A stretch of 64,000 nt of DNA from assembly GCF_019599505.1 (NCBI RefSeq), contig NZ_RKLT01000003.1, positions 186,001 through 250,000 on the forward strand. The letters run 5' to 3'. Positions within the stretch are counted from its first letter, which is position 1; each line of letters opens with the position of its first letter. A model generated the notes under the pieces. It was not told the origin of the DNA. It ran no database searches and was given only the letters and a program-made list of their open reading frames with translations. Below are positions 31,282 through 40,170 of the stretch, in pieces. Origin of the DNA: Haloarcula nitratireducens (GTDB lineage Archaea; Halobacteriota; Halobacteria; Halobacteriales; Haloarculaceae). Both the position numbers and the translations under genes were made by a program.

Positions 31282-31803
31282 ATGGAAGATACGTCATCCG
31301 GGGTCGAAGACCCCGTGAACGGCGAGTCCGTGGCCGACAGCGAGGAGTTCGACAGTCTGCGGGGTATCCTCGCCGACGGCGTCGTCGGCGCGGCCGGCGG
31401 GTTGGTCGGCACCGCGATGATGACGGTGGTCTTCCTCATCGCGCAGTCGCTCGGCGCGTTCGACCTCTCCGACTTCGCCATCCTCACCGAACTGGTGGGA
31501 CTGTCCGGGGTCGTCCCCGAGGTGCTGTTCGGCTTCTTCATCTTCCTCGGCGGCGGGATGTTCCCCTGGCCGCTCCTCTTCGCGGCGCTCAAGGAGTACC
31601 TGCCCGGGCGAACCGACCCGGTCTCCGGGGCCTTCTTCGGCGCGGCGATGTGGACCGGGTTCGTCCTGGCCTTCTACACCGGCCAGACCGGCCTCTCGCT
31701 GGTCCTGTACGCCGTGTTGACCCTCGTCGCCCACGTCGTCTACGGGATGGGGCTCGGAGCCGTCTTCAACTACTTCGCCACGCGACCGGACTCGATCGTC
31801 TGA
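31282..31803 (+). CDS. Multi-pass membrane protein (DUF6789-like)
   Basis: This 173-residue protein has a polar N-terminus, then about four membrane helices including a glycine-rich GVVGAAGGLVGTAMMTVVF start typical of a haloarchaeal family that often neighbours oxidase genes. Its function is unknown. An ATG 15 bases earlier (31267) is also in frame but overlaps a TATA-like motif. It is divergent from coxB with a shared palindromic regulatory site, suggesting joint control with respiration. Confidence 0.75.
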   Translation: MEDTSSGVEDPVNGESVADSEEFDSLRGILADGVVGAAGGLVGTAMMTVVFLIAQSLGAFDLSDFAILTELVGLSGVVPEVLFGFFIFLGGGMFPWPLLFAALKEYLPGRTDPVSGAFFGAAMWTGFVLAFYTGQTGLSLVLYAVLTLVAHVVYGMGLGAVFNYFATRPDSIV

Positions 31804-31875
31804 GTCGTCGCGAGGTGCGGCGTCGGGGCTTCGCGGACCGCTACGCTTGTGTCCCCGCGCGCACACCGCACACGC

Positions 31876-32589
31876 ATGAACCTGCAGTCGGCGACGTGGA
31901 CCGACGCCGAGCGCGCCGAGACCGATCTCGCGCTCCTCCCGGTCGGGAGCACCGAACAGCACGGCCCGCACGCGCCGCTGGGGACCGACGCGTTGACCGC
32001 CCGGACGGTCGCCGAAACGGGTGCGGGCGAGTACGACGGCGAGGTGATCGTCGCCCCGCCGGTCAACGTCGGTATCGCCGAGGAGCACCGCCACTTCGCC
32101 GGAACGCTGTGGGTCAGCGAGGACACTTTCCGGGACTACGTCCGCGAGACGGTCGCAAGTCTCGCCCATCACGGCTGGGACCGGGTCGTCGTCGTCAACG
32201 GCCACGGCGGCAACGTCGGGCCGTTGCGAGAGGTCTGTGCGCGTATCAGCCGCCACGACGACGCGTACGCGGTCCCCTTCACCTGGTTCGACGCCGTCGA
32301 CGCCGACGACATGGGCCACGGGGGACCGCTAGAGACGAGTCTGCTCCGACACAGCCACCCCGAACTCGTCCGCGAGGACCGGCTCGACGAGGCCGCAGAC
32401 GGCGCTGCCGACGGCTGGGGCGAGTGGGTCAGCGGCGTGAATCTGGCCTACGATGCCGCGGAGTTCAGCGAGAACGGGACCGTCGGCGACCCGCGCGAGG
32501 GCGGGGCCGACCGGGGCGCGCGACTGCTGGACGAAGCGAGCGCTGCGCTCGTCGAACTGCTCGACCGGGTGGCGACCCGCGAGCGGTGA
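31876..32589 (+). CDS. Creatininase-family amidohydrolase
   Basis: This 237-residue metal-dependent hydrolase fold has PVGSTEQHGPHAPLGTDA near residues 22-39, supplying metal ligands (E, H, D). VVVVNGHGGNVGPLREVC near 105-122 and GHGGPLETSLL near 150 follow. The family includes creatininase, MftE-type peptidases and formamide hydrolases of riboflavin/F420 synthesis (ArfB). The archaeal ArfB role is a real possibility but cannot be proved here. Confidence 0.88.
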   Translation: MNLQSATWTDAERAETDLALLPVGSTEQHGPHAPLGTDALTARTVAETGAGEYDGEVIVAPPVNVGIAEEHRHFAGTLWVSEDTFRDYVRETVASLAHHGWDRVVVVNGHGGNVGPLREVCARISRHDDAYAVPFTWFDAVDADDMGHGGPLETSLLRHSHPELVREDRLDEAADGAADGWGEWVSGVNLAYDAAEFSENGTVGDPREGGADRGARLLDEASAALVELLDRVATRER

Positions 32590-32596
32590 CTGCGGG

Positions 32597-33055
32597 TTAG
32601 GCCTCGGCCTCTTCCGCGTCGCCGTCCGCGTCCGCGTCGGATTCGGATTCCGCTTCCGCCTCTTCCTCGCCGAAGTCTTCGAGCGTGCTCCGCAGCTGCG
32701 GGACGGTCGACGTGAGGTCGCCGACCTGTTCGCGCGCGTCCTCGACGTCCTCGATGAGCTCTTCGATCTCCTCGATGGCCTCGGCGAGGTCGTCGGCGTC
32801 CTCGAAGGCGTCGGCGCGTTCGCCCATCGTGTACCACTTCTTGGCGTCCCGCAGGTGGTCCTCGGCGTCGCCCACGTCGAGTGCGTCCTTCAGCGCGTTG
32901 AGCGCGCCGAGCGTGTTGTCGGCGTCGAGCTCCCACACGTCGTCGCCCTCGGGGAGCGCCCCGCGCGCTTCCTCCAGCGAGGCCTCCACGTCCGAGCGCA
33001 TCTCGTCGGCGGCGTCGGCGAACAGTTCGTCGTCGTCCAGACTCGTCTGACTCAT
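32597..33055 (-). CDS. Acidic helical protein (DUF5790-like)
   Basis: This 152-residue soluble, strongly acidic protein is largely alpha-helical with coiled-coil character. Its conserved-looking WELDADNTLGALNALKDAL and AKKWYTMGERADAFED segments recall a haloarchaeal family of unknown function. The C-terminal 25 residues are almost pure Ala/Glu/Asp/Ser. It is convergent with the creatininase-family gene. Confidence 0.7.
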   Translation of the reverse strand: MSQTSLDDDELFADAADEMRSDVEASLEEARGALPEGDDVWELDADNTLGALNALKDALDVGDAEDHLRDAKKWYTMGERADAFEDADDLAEAIEEIEELIEDVEDAREQVGDLTSTVPQLRSTLEDFGEEEAEAESESDADADGDAEEAEA

Positions 33056-33257
33056 ACTGATTCGTTGGCGCGGTGACGGGTTAAAAGCCCGCCTGAAAGT
33101 GAAAGTGTAATCGCCGGACTGCAGTGGTCAATAAAATCGGAAACCGAAACCGAAGGTGTGCCGGGAGCTCCGTAGTAAGCGCCGTCGAGCGCAGAGCCGA
33201 CGCGGAGAAGCGAAGCGGGAACCAACGTTTATCCACGTCGCACCGCTAGCTTCGCGG

Positions 33258-33422
33258 ATGGGACTCTTCAGCGATGTCGGGCGGAAAGTCGAGAAGACGA
33301 AACAGGCGTTCACCGACGGCGAGCGAGCGGAGTACGTCTGTGTCGCCTGCGAGGAACCGCTCGACGAGAACTACGAATACTGTCCCCGCTGCGGCGAGGA
33401 TTCGGTCGAACCCGCCGCGTAA
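33258..33422 (+). CDS. Small zinc-ribbon protein
   Basis: This 54-residue protein has a basic N-terminal helix (GLFSDVGRKVEKTKQAF) and a C-terminal zinc ribbon with CVAC and CPRC knuckles. Such mini zinc-finger proteins are common in haloarchaea and mostly uncharacterised. A TATA-like run lies just upstream (GTTTATCC near 33229). The upstream in-frame start at 33156 is rejected as lacking conservation. Confidence 0.7.
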   Translation: MGLFSDVGRKVEKTKQAFTDGERAEYVCVACEEPLDENYEYCPRCGEDSVEPAA

Positions 33423-33552
33423 CCCCGCCTCGACAGCCGCCGTTCTCGGCTGCGGTAGCGGCTGTGACCGTCTCGAGGTGAGAGTCGATCGCCGTCTCTC
33501 ACGCGCCAAGAGGCGCCGCCGTCGCGGATCTCGATAGCGCGAGACCGAACCC

Positions 33553-34674
33553 TTAGCTCCGGACGTCCTCGCGGACCGTCGGAATGGGGTCGAGCGTCTC
33601 GTCGATGTCGCCGAGCACCAACATGGCGTAGTAGCGCAGGAACGCCACCAGCGGGACGTTGATGAGGAGGCCGACAACGAACAGCAGCAGCAGGAACAGG
33701 ACCCCGACGATCCCGGCGAGGACGCCGGCAGCGAAGCCCTGCCCGAGCGCGAACCAGACGACCAGCCCGACGACGAAGAACGGAATTCCCAGCGCGACGA
33801 AGGCGACCGCACCGAGGACGGCACCGACGATGCCGACGCCGATACCGAGGACCACCGAGAGGAGCAGATACGCGAGGTACTGCTTGGGCCGGTCGCGAAT
33901 AGAGCCGAGGAGACGCTGCCACCCGTCGAGGATACTGTCGTCCCGCGTGACCATCAGCGGGACGACGAAGACGTTCGTGAACCCGGCGACGACGCCGACG
34001 GCGACCAGTCCGAGGGCGACGAGGACGACGAGCGGTAGCGAGAGGGCGGCGACGATACTCCCGCCGAGGTCACTCGTCTCCCCGCCGAGGGCGAGGAGGA
34101 AGAACGCGCCGAGGACGACGATACCGACGATCGCCGTGACGATATCGAGGACGACGCGGAACGCCAGCAGTTGCAGTCCGTCGCCCAGGTGGTCGCTGAA
34201 GTACCGCCGGACGCGTACCTCCCGGGAGACGAGCGACTGCACGAAGACGAACTCCACGAAGTTGCTCACCAGTCCCTGAACCAACCGCACGAACACCAGG
34301 AAGACGAACGCGGCGACGAGGATCAAGCCGAACCCCGCGACGAGCGCCTCGGCGGAGCCGGGCATTTCTGAACCGGGACCCGACACCTGCGCCGCGAGAC
34401 CGCCGATGTCGGGGAGTGTGCCGAGCGCTCGGGTCACCGCGAACTCGCTGCCCGACCCCATCGGCCCGGTCGGGTCGGCCGGACCGGTCGGTCCCGACTC
34501 GCCGGCGAAGTTGGTGAGCACGTTCAGGATTCGGAAGGAACCCAATCCGCCGCCGCCGCCGATGAAGAACATCACGAACGCCAGTCGGAGCCACGTCCCC
34601 CGCTCGATGGGGAAGAGGAAGGACTGCGTGGCGTCGATCGCGTCGCCGATGTCGTCGATTGCGTGGAGGGCCAT
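33553..34674 (-). CDS. Multi-pass membrane protein (DUF7544-like)
   Basis: This 373-residue integral membrane protein has about six long helices rich in Val, Gly, Leu and Phe, and a hydrophilic N-terminus beginning MALHAIDDIGDAIDATQSF. A motif SILDGWQRLLGSIRDRPKQY separates the helix groups. It resembles a family of haloarchaeal membrane proteins of unknown function, possibly related to glycerophosphodiester phosphodiesterase membrane domains. No enzymatic motif is visible. Confidence 0.75.
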   Translation of the reverse strand: MALHAIDDIGDAIDATQSFLFPIERGTWLRLAFVMFFIGGGGGLGSFRILNVLTNFAGESGPTGPADPTGPMGSGSEFAVTRALGTLPDIGGLAAQVSGPGSEMPGSAEALVAGFGLILVAAFVFLVFVRLVQGLVSNFVEFVFVQSLVSREVRVRRYFSDHLGDGLQLLAFRVVLDIVTAIVGIVVLGAFFLLALGGETSDLGGSIVAALSLPLVVLVALGLVAVGVVAGFTNVFVVPLMVTRDDSILDGWQRLLGSIRDRPKQYLAYLLLSVVLGIGVGIVGAVLGAVAFVALGIPFFVVGLVVWFALGQGFAAGVLAGIVGVLFLLLLFVVGLLINVPLVAFLRYYAMLVLGDIDETLDPIPTVREDVRS

Positions 34675-34744
34675 CGACGGAACTGCACCGGGACGCGGGG
34701 TAAGATTTTCGACGCCGCCCGACGAATCAGCCGGCGAAGAGGCG

Positions 34745-35092
34745 TCACTCCCGGACGGTCTCGACTCCCATCAGCGGATAGCCGTCCTCCATCGCCATGC
34801 TCGTCTCGACGACGACCCCCTCGTAGTCGATGGTCATCATCACGTCGAGAAAGCGGCCCGTGAGTTCGGTGTAGTCGGCTCCGGCCGACTCGATGGCCTC
34901 CCGAAGCTCGTTCTCGCGGACCGAGACCGTGACCGCCTCGCAGTAGGGCTGGTTCTCGATGGCCTCCTCCATCGCCGCCGTCAGCGAGTCGGCGCTGGCG
35001 GGGCTGACCGGCGTCCCCGCGAACTGGTGGTACAGCGACCCGAACTTGATGCCCGCTTCGAAGCACGCGACCTGCGCGTCTGTCGGTTCCAT
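34745..35092 (-). CDS. mptD: Dihydroneopterin aldolase, archaeal type
   Basis: This 115-residue enzyme cleaves 7,8-dihydroneopterin to 6-hydroxymethyl-dihydropterin on the route to tetrahydrofolate or methanopterin. Family marks are ACFEAGIKFGSLYHQFAGTP at the N-terminus, with the catalytic Glu and His expected in this region, and DVMMTIDYEGVVVETSM in the middle. The size matches archaeal MptD, unrelated to bacterial FolB. The frame is open further upstream, but homology starts at this ATG. Confidence 0.87.
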   Translation of the reverse strand: MEPTDAQVACFEAGIKFGSLYHQFAGTPVSPASADSLTAAMEEAIENQPYCEAVTVSVRENELREAIESAGADYTELTGRFLDVMMTIDYEGVVVETSMAMEDGYPLMGVETVRE

Positions 35093-35167
35093 ACTCGCCC
35101 GTCGACCCGCGCGGCCATAACTGAACCGCAAGCTACCTATTGTGCGCTCTCTATCCCCCGCATACGA

Positions 35168-35941
35168 ATGGACGAGCCGGTTCTACTCACAGGTGCTGGC
35201 GGCGCGGTCGGGAAGGCCATCCTCGAAGGGATCGGGGACGCCTACGAGTGGAAACTCATGTTCCACAGCCCCCCCGCCGAGGAGCCCGACCACGAGTACC
35301 TCGTCGGCGACGTCATCACCGCCGAAGACGTCGAGTCCGCGGTCGAAGGCGTCGGTGCCGTCATCCACCTCGCCGGCGACCCGCGCCCGGAGGCCCCGTG
35401 GGACTCGGTCCTCTCGAACAACATCGACGGCACGAAGAAGATGTACGAGGCCGCCGTCGAGGAGGGCGTCGAGAAGTTCGTCTACGCCTCCTCGAACCAC
35501 GCCGTCGGCGCGTTCGAGACCGACCGCCGCACCCCCGAGATGTACCGCGCCGACGACGACTTCCTGCTCGACGGCTCGGAGTTCCCCCGCCCCGGCAACC
35601 TCTACGGCGTCTCGAAGGCCACCGGCGAGGTGCTCGGTCGGTACTACCACGACGAGTACGGCATCGACGTCTGTAACATCCGCATCGGCAACCTCACGCG
35701 CGGCCACCCGCCCATCGACTACGAGCGCGGCCAGGCGATGTGGCTCTCCTACCGCGACTGCGCCAACATCCACGCCTGCGCGCTCGACGCCGACTACGAC
35801 TTCGAGATCGTCTACGGCATCTCCGACAACGACCGGAAGTACTACTCCATCGAGCGGGCGAAAGACGTGCTCGGCTACGACCCGCAGGACAACTCCGCGC
35901 ACTTCGACGGCGAGGATAGAGTCGTGGAACGGGACGCCTGA
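35168..35941 (+). CDS. azf: NAD-dependent glucose-6-phosphate dehydrogenase (Azf type)
   Basis: This 257-residue extended-SDR protein has the dinucleotide motif TGAGGAVG at residues 8-15, the catalytic serine region YASSNHAVGAFE near 113-124 and YGVSKATGE with the Tyr-Lys pair near 147-151. The stretch GHPPIDYERGQAMWLSYRD closely resembles haloarchaeal Azf, which performs the first oxidative pentose phosphate step with NAD. A uronate dehydrogenase-like or generic epimerase activity is the alternative. Confidence 0.82.
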   Translation: MDEPVLLTGAGGAVGKAILEGIGDAYEWKLMFHSPPAEEPDHEYLVGDVITAEDVESAVEGVGAVIHLAGDPRPEAPWDSVLSNNIDGTKKMYEAAVEEGVEKFVYASSNHAVGAFETDRRTPEMYRADDDFLLDGSEFPRPGNLYGVSKATGEVLGRYYHDEYGIDVCNIRIGNLTRGHPPIDYERGQAMWLSYRDCANIHACALDADYDFEIVYGISDNDRKYYSIERAKDVLGYDPQDNSAHFDGEDRVVERDA

Positions 35942-35998
35942 ACACCCCTCGTATTCGTTGGTCCGAAGCAGCGCGAACCGGCTGTCCACTCGAAGTTT

Positions 35999-36610
35999 CT
36001 AATCGAACAACCCGGCCACGTCGTCGTCTTTCTGCCGTTCGCGCTGGACGTGGTCGCGCAGGCGGTGATACACCACGGCGCGGTGCTCCTCGTCCCGAAC
36101 AAGTGCGAACAGCAATCCGACGAACCGGCCCTCGCCGCGCTCGTCGAGTTCGTCGCGGGCGTACGCCACTGCGTCCGCGATGGCGTTCTCGTCGTAGCCG
36201 TCGGCCTCCGCCAGCACATCGGCGGCGACGGCCGTCGCGTCGAAGTCGAGGTCGTCGTAGCCGATGGCGTCGCCATTGTGGGTCAACCTCGGCGGGTCGT
36301 CCCACTCCATCGCTTCGGGGTCGGCCGCCACGCGGTCGAGAAACGAGCGAACCGAATCGAGGTCGACGCCGCGGTACTCCGACGGCAGGTCGGCGAGGTA
36401 CTCGCCCGCGCTCTCGGCCAGTCCGCGCGCGCCAGACCAGTTCTCGTCGCCGCCGTGGTGGACGACGGCGGTGAACTGGATGAGACCGTGGAGGAACCGC
36501 TCGTCGTCGCCGGAATCGAGGTCCAGCCAGTAGTCCTCCCACGCGTCGTGGGCGGCGTGGTACCGGCCGGCGTTGTAGACGGCGATGCCGGCCCGGAGGT
36601 GGGCGTCCAT
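35999..36610 (-). CDS. DUF309-domain protein
   Basis: This 203-residue helical protein begins with the DUF309 signature: AGIAVYNAGRYHAAHDAWED near residues 7-26, then FLHGLIQFTAVVHH near 39-52. The domain is a helical hairpin repeat of unknown function found in bacteria and archaea. The C-terminal half is acidic and less conserved. It is convergent with azf. Confidence 0.85.
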   Translation of the reverse strand: MDAHLRAGIAVYNAGRYHAAHDAWEDYWLDLDSGDDERFLHGLIQFTAVVHHGGDENWSGARGLAESAGEYLADLPSEYRGVDLDSVRSFLDRVAADPEAMEWDDPPRLTHNGDAIGYDDLDFDATAVAADVLAEADGYDENAIADAVAYARDELDERGEGRFVGLLFALVRDEEHRAVVYHRLRDHVQRERQKDDDVAGLFD

Positions 36611-36661
36611 AGCTGTCGGTAGCGCGGCGGGGCCGAAAACAGCGTCGCCCGCGACGGACCG

Positions 36662-38203
36662 CTATTCCATGTAGCCGAGTTGCTGGAGGCGCTCGGTGAC
36701 CTCCTCGGAGTTCTGCCCGCCCGCGCCGTCGCCGATGTCGATGGGGTCCCGCCGCTCCTCGGGGACGTCCCCGGCGACGATGGGAAGCACCTCGCCGACC
36801 ATGTCCGTCGCCGGCGCGGTGCCGCTGGCGGCCAGGATCGTCGGGGCCATGTCGGTGATGCTGATCTGGTCGAGTTCGCCCTCGCTCTCGAAGTCGGGGC
36901 CGGAAGCGAGGAAGATGCCGTTGGGCGTGTTCTCGGCCGCCCAGCGGTCGGGGCCGGTCTGGATGGTGCCGCCGCCGATGCCGTCGTTGACGTGGACGCC
37001 GGGGCGCTGGTCCACGACGATCTCGGGCGCTTCGTCCACGTAGGGACCGTTATAGATGTCCTCGCCGCGGTAGACGTCGGTGAAGATGTTGCCGTGTTCG
37101 TCGGTGACGCCGCGCAAATCCTCAATGAGGCGGTCCCGAACCGAGTCGCCGACGCCGGGCATCAGATAGACGGGACCCTGTCCGCTGGCGACGGCCTGCG
37201 TCCGCGAGAGGTCGATGGCTTCGAGCTTCCGGTCGCGTTTCAGCCCCGCGCTCTGGGGGACGAGTTGCTGGATGCGCTCGGGGACGGTGGCGGCCAGGAG
37301 GTCCACGATACCCGCTCGTTTGGCGACGCTCAGCGCGCGCTCGCGGGTGAGACCGAGGGGACGGAGGAAGTCCTCGACGGTCCGCTCGTGGGCCTGATAG
37401 CCGTTCTCGGCCAGCCACTCGTTGACGTAGAACTCGGTCGTGGTGGGGGCGCTCCCGTGGTCGGACATCAGGACGAGGTTCGTGTCCTCCAAGTCCCGTA
37501 AGCGGCCGAGCCACTCGTCGATGAGCTCCCACGCGCGCTTGGTCGGCTCCTCGTCCCAGAAAAAGTGCTGGAGGACGTTGAGGTAGAACAGCGTGACGTG
37601 GACGAAATCGAGGTCGCGCTCCTCGAAGAGCCACAGCGCCACCTCGAAGCGCTTTTCGAGCACGTCGAGGATGGCGTCGACCTCCGCCCCGCGCTCGTCG
37701 TTCGAGGACAGCAGCGGGTCGGGGTGAACCCGGTAGTCGAAGCGCTCTGCCAGTTCGTCCTCTAAGTCCGACGGCGACGTGTAGCCGCTGTCTATCGTCC
37801 GGTACTCGCCCTGGACGGCGTCGGGACCGCCACAGATGACCGGGCCGTCGATGTCCCGCGGGGGAAACATCGTCGGCATGTTGACGACGCCGGTCGACCG
37901 CCCCTCGTCGTTGAGGTAGTCCCACAGTTCGGCGGTGTGGAAGTCGCTGCCGTTGGTCACCTCGATGCGCTCGTTCGCCAAATCCACGCGCTCGAACCAG
38001 AAGACGCCGAATCCGCCGGGGTCTTTCCCCGAGGAGTAACACTTCCAGTTGGGGAAAGTCACCGGCGGGAGACAGCTCCGCGTCTCGGCCCACGAACTCT
38101 CCGCGCGCAGCGCGGCGAGGTTCGGTAAGTCGCCGGCCTCGATCCAGGGGTCGAGCAGCCGCCAGCTCGCGCCGTCGAGTCCGACGACGAACGTCCGCGT
38201 CAT
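36662..38203 (-). CDS. Type I phosphodiesterase/nucleotide pyrophosphatase-like enzyme
   Basis: This 513-residue alkaline phosphatase-superfamily hydrolase has an N-terminal metal-site strand VVGLDGASW at residues 5-13 and a second metal motif LMSDHGSAPT near 243-252. A later TDMAPTILAASG is the family's closing metal-ligand region. No signal peptide is visible, so it is probably cytosolic. It sits at the head of a surface-glycan cluster and may act on sugar phosphates or lipid-linked intermediates. Confidence 0.85.
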   Translation of the reverse strand: MTRTFVVGLDGASWRLLDPWIEAGDLPNLAALRAESSWAETRSCLPPVTFPNWKCYSSGKDPGGFGVFWFERVDLANERIEVTNGSDFHTAELWDYLNDEGRSTGVVNMPTMFPPRDIDGPVICGGPDAVQGEYRTIDSGYTSPSDLEDELAERFDYRVHPDPLLSSNDERGAEVDAILDVLEKRFEVALWLFEERDLDFVHVTLFYLNVLQHFFWDEEPTKRAWELIDEWLGRLRDLEDTNLVLMSDHGSAPTTTEFYVNEWLAENGYQAHERTVEDFLRPLGLTRERALSVAKRAGIVDLLAATVPERIQQLVPQSAGLKRDRKLEAIDLSRTQAVASGQGPVYLMPGVGDSVRDRLIEDLRGVTDEHGNIFTDVYRGEDIYNGPYVDEAPEIVVDQRPGVHVNDGIGGGTIQTGPDRWAAENTPNGIFLASGPDFESEGELDQISITDMAPTILAASGTAPATDMVGEVLPIVAGDVPEERRDPIDIGDGAGGQNSEEVTERLQQLGYME

Positions 38204-38303
38204 ACTGTATCTCGGAGCGACAGCCCCAATAGGTCTTTTCGTCTCCGCGCTCGCGGCGTTGGGACACAACGCCTATATCCGATTGCCGAATTAGCGTCAC
38301 ACA

Positions 38304-38978
38304 GTGCGCACAGTCGCCGTCATCCCCGCGTACAACGAGGCCGACACCATCGGCCCGGTCGTCGACGAGACCGGCGAGTACGTCGACCGCGTCGTCGTCG
38401 TGGACGACGGGTCCAGCGACGGCACCGCCGCCATCGCCCGCGAGCACGGTGCCGTCGTCGTCGAACACGTCTTCAACACCGGCGTCGGCGGGGCCGTCAG
38501 GACCGGCTATCAGTACGCCATCCAGCACGACTTCGACATGGTGGTACAGGTCGACGCCGACGGCCAGCACGACCCGGCGAAGATCCCGGAACTGCTGGAC
38601 GTGGCCGAGGACTACGACATGGTCATCGGCAGTCGGTACCTGAACGATAGCTATCAGAACTACTCGGCGACCCGCAACGTCGGCATCCGATTTTTCACCG
38701 AGGTGGTCAACCGCCTGGGCGGGATCGAGATCACCGACGTGACCAGCGGCTTCCGGGTCTATCGCGTCTCGATGCTCCGGCGCATCCTCCACCGCTCCGA
38801 TAAGCACTGGGCGATCGAGCAGACCCTGGAGGCCGCGAAACGGGACTTCCGCATCACCGAGGTATCGACCGAGATGCCCGTTCGGGAGGAGGGCGACTCC
38901 CAGTTCACGCTGGACACGTTCGTCCTCTACCCCGTCCGGATGACTGATACGATCCTGCGGGTCCTCCTCTTTCGCTGA
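38304..38978 (+). CDS. Family 2 glycosyltransferase (dolichyl-phosphate sugar synthase-like)
   Basis: This 224-residue GT-A enzyme from a GTG start shows VIPAYNEADTIGPVV near residues 5-19, VVDDGSSDGTAA near 33-44 and MVVQVDADGQHDP near 80-92 with the metal-binding DxD. It resembles enzymes charging dolichyl phosphate with a hexose for N-glycosylation. No membrane helix is present. It is divergent from the phosphodiesterase-like gene and leads a tight operon with the next three genes. Confidence 0.9.
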   Translation: MRTVAVIPAYNEADTIGPVVDETGEYVDRVVVVDDGSSDGTAAIAREHGAVVVEHVFNTGVGGAVRTGYQYAIQHDFDMVVQVDADGQHDPAKIPELLDVAEDYDMVIGSRYLNDSYQNYSATRNVGIRFFTEVVNRLGGIEITDVTSGFRVYRVSMLRRILHRSDKHWAIEQTLEAAKRDFRITEVSTEMPVREEGDSQFTLDTFVLYPVRMTDTILRVLLFR

Positions 38979-38980
38979 CC

Positions 38981-39334
38981 ATGGCATACACCCTCGTCAA
39001 CCTCATCGCGCTCGTCGTCGGCCTCGCGTTCCTGATTAACGGCTACGTCATGGTCAAGCAGGGCCGAGAGGCCATCGCCCTGTTCGTCGTCTCGGTGGCC
39101 ATCGGGTCGGGCCTCATCTTCGTCGCCGTCTTCCCGGACGTCTTCCAGGTCGTCGCCACCGTCCTCGGCCTCGAACTGAAGGCGCGGGCCATCCTCGTCA
39201 TCTCGAACCTGACGCTGTTCGTCGTCGCCACCTACCTGTTCAACCGCATCGGCAAGCTGTACGACCGCCTCTCGCGGCTCAACGAGGAGGTCAGCTTGCT
39301 GCGGACCGAACTCGAGGAACAGCGAAATGAGTGA
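38981..39334 (+). CDS. DUF2304 membrane protein
   Basis: This 117-residue protein has three membrane helices and a C-terminal coiled coil (KLYDRLSRLNEEVSLLRTEL). DUF2304 proteins regularly follow polyprenyl-phosphate glycosyltransferases and are thought to tether or assist them. Here it begins two bases after such an enzyme and overlaps the next gene by eight bases. Confidence 0.87.
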   Translation: MAYTLVNLIALVVGLAFLINGYVMVKQGREAIALFVVSVAIGSGLIFVAVFPDVFQVVATVLGLELKARAILVISNLTLFVVATYLFNRIGKLYDRLSRLNEEVSLLRTELEEQRNE

Positions 39335-40169
39335 GGCGGTGCTCTCGATCGACGTCGAACTGTTCGATCAGACACCGGCTTACCGCTCCGCCGAGGGGAC
39401 AACCGACCGCGAGAACGTCGGCCTCGGCGGCCTCGACTTTCTCCGCGAGACGCTCGGAGCGCGCGACGCGACCGCCACCTGTTTCGTCGTCTCGTCGCTG
39501 GCCGACCGGTGTCCCGACGCTATCCGTGCGCTCGCCGATTCGGGCTTCGAAATCGGCTCGCACACCCATCAACACCGCCTGCTCTCGACGCTCGACGCGG
39601 AGGAGCGGCGGGAGGAACTCGACCGCTCTCGGCGGGTGCTAGAAGAGCTCACCGACCGATCGGTTTCGGGATTTCGCGCGCCGGCGTTCGACATCACCGA
39701 CGACCACTTCGACCTGCTCGGTTCGACGGGGTACGGCTACGACTCAAGTATCGTCGCCAGCCGGCGGATTCCGGGGTGGTACGGCGGCGAGTACGACCTC
39801 CAGCGGCCCGCGCCGGCGACGGCGGTCGACCCCGACGCGCCCGCCGATTTCGCGGAACTGCCGGCCAGCGTGATGCCCGGCCTCCGACTGCCGCTGACCG
39901 GGACGTGGCTGCGCTTTTTCGGCCCGCGATACACGGCGCTCGGGATGCGACTGCTCGCTCGCCGGGACATCACGCCCGTGCTGTACGTCCACCCGTGGGA
40001 ACTGGCCGACCTCCCCGACGTGGAGGGTGTCCCCTCGCGCGTCTACTGGCACACCGGCGAGTGGATGCGCGAGGCGGTCGAGTACCTCCTCGACCGGCCG
40101 TTCGAGTGGACGACCGCCGAGTCCGTCGTCGAGCGCTGCGTCCCGCGCGCCGCCGGAGGTGCCCGGTAG
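39327..40169 (+). CDS. Polysaccharide deacetylase-like protein
   Basis: This 280-residue NodB-fold enzyme starts SIDVELFDQTP, whose Asp is the expected catalytic base. FEIGSHTHQHRLLS near residues 74-87 holds the two metal-binding histidines, and GFRAPAFDI near 114-122 is the next family motif. It probably removes N-acetyl groups from a surface sugar. It is located between the DUF2304 gene and the flippase-like gene in one operon. Confidence 0.88.
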   Translation: MSEAVLSIDVELFDQTPAYRSAEGTTDRENVGLGGLDFLRETLGARDATATCFVVSSLADRCPDAIRALADSGFEIGSHTHQHRLLSTLDAEERREELDRSRRVLEELTDRSVSGFRAPAFDITDDHFDLLGSTGYGYDSSIVASRRIPGWYGGEYDLQRPAPATAVDPDAPADFAELPASVMPGLRLPLTGTWLRFFGPRYTALGMRLLARRDITPVLYVHPWELADLPDVEGVPSRVYWHTGEWMREAVEYLLDRPFEWTTAESVVERCVPRAAGGAR

Positions 40170-40170
40170 C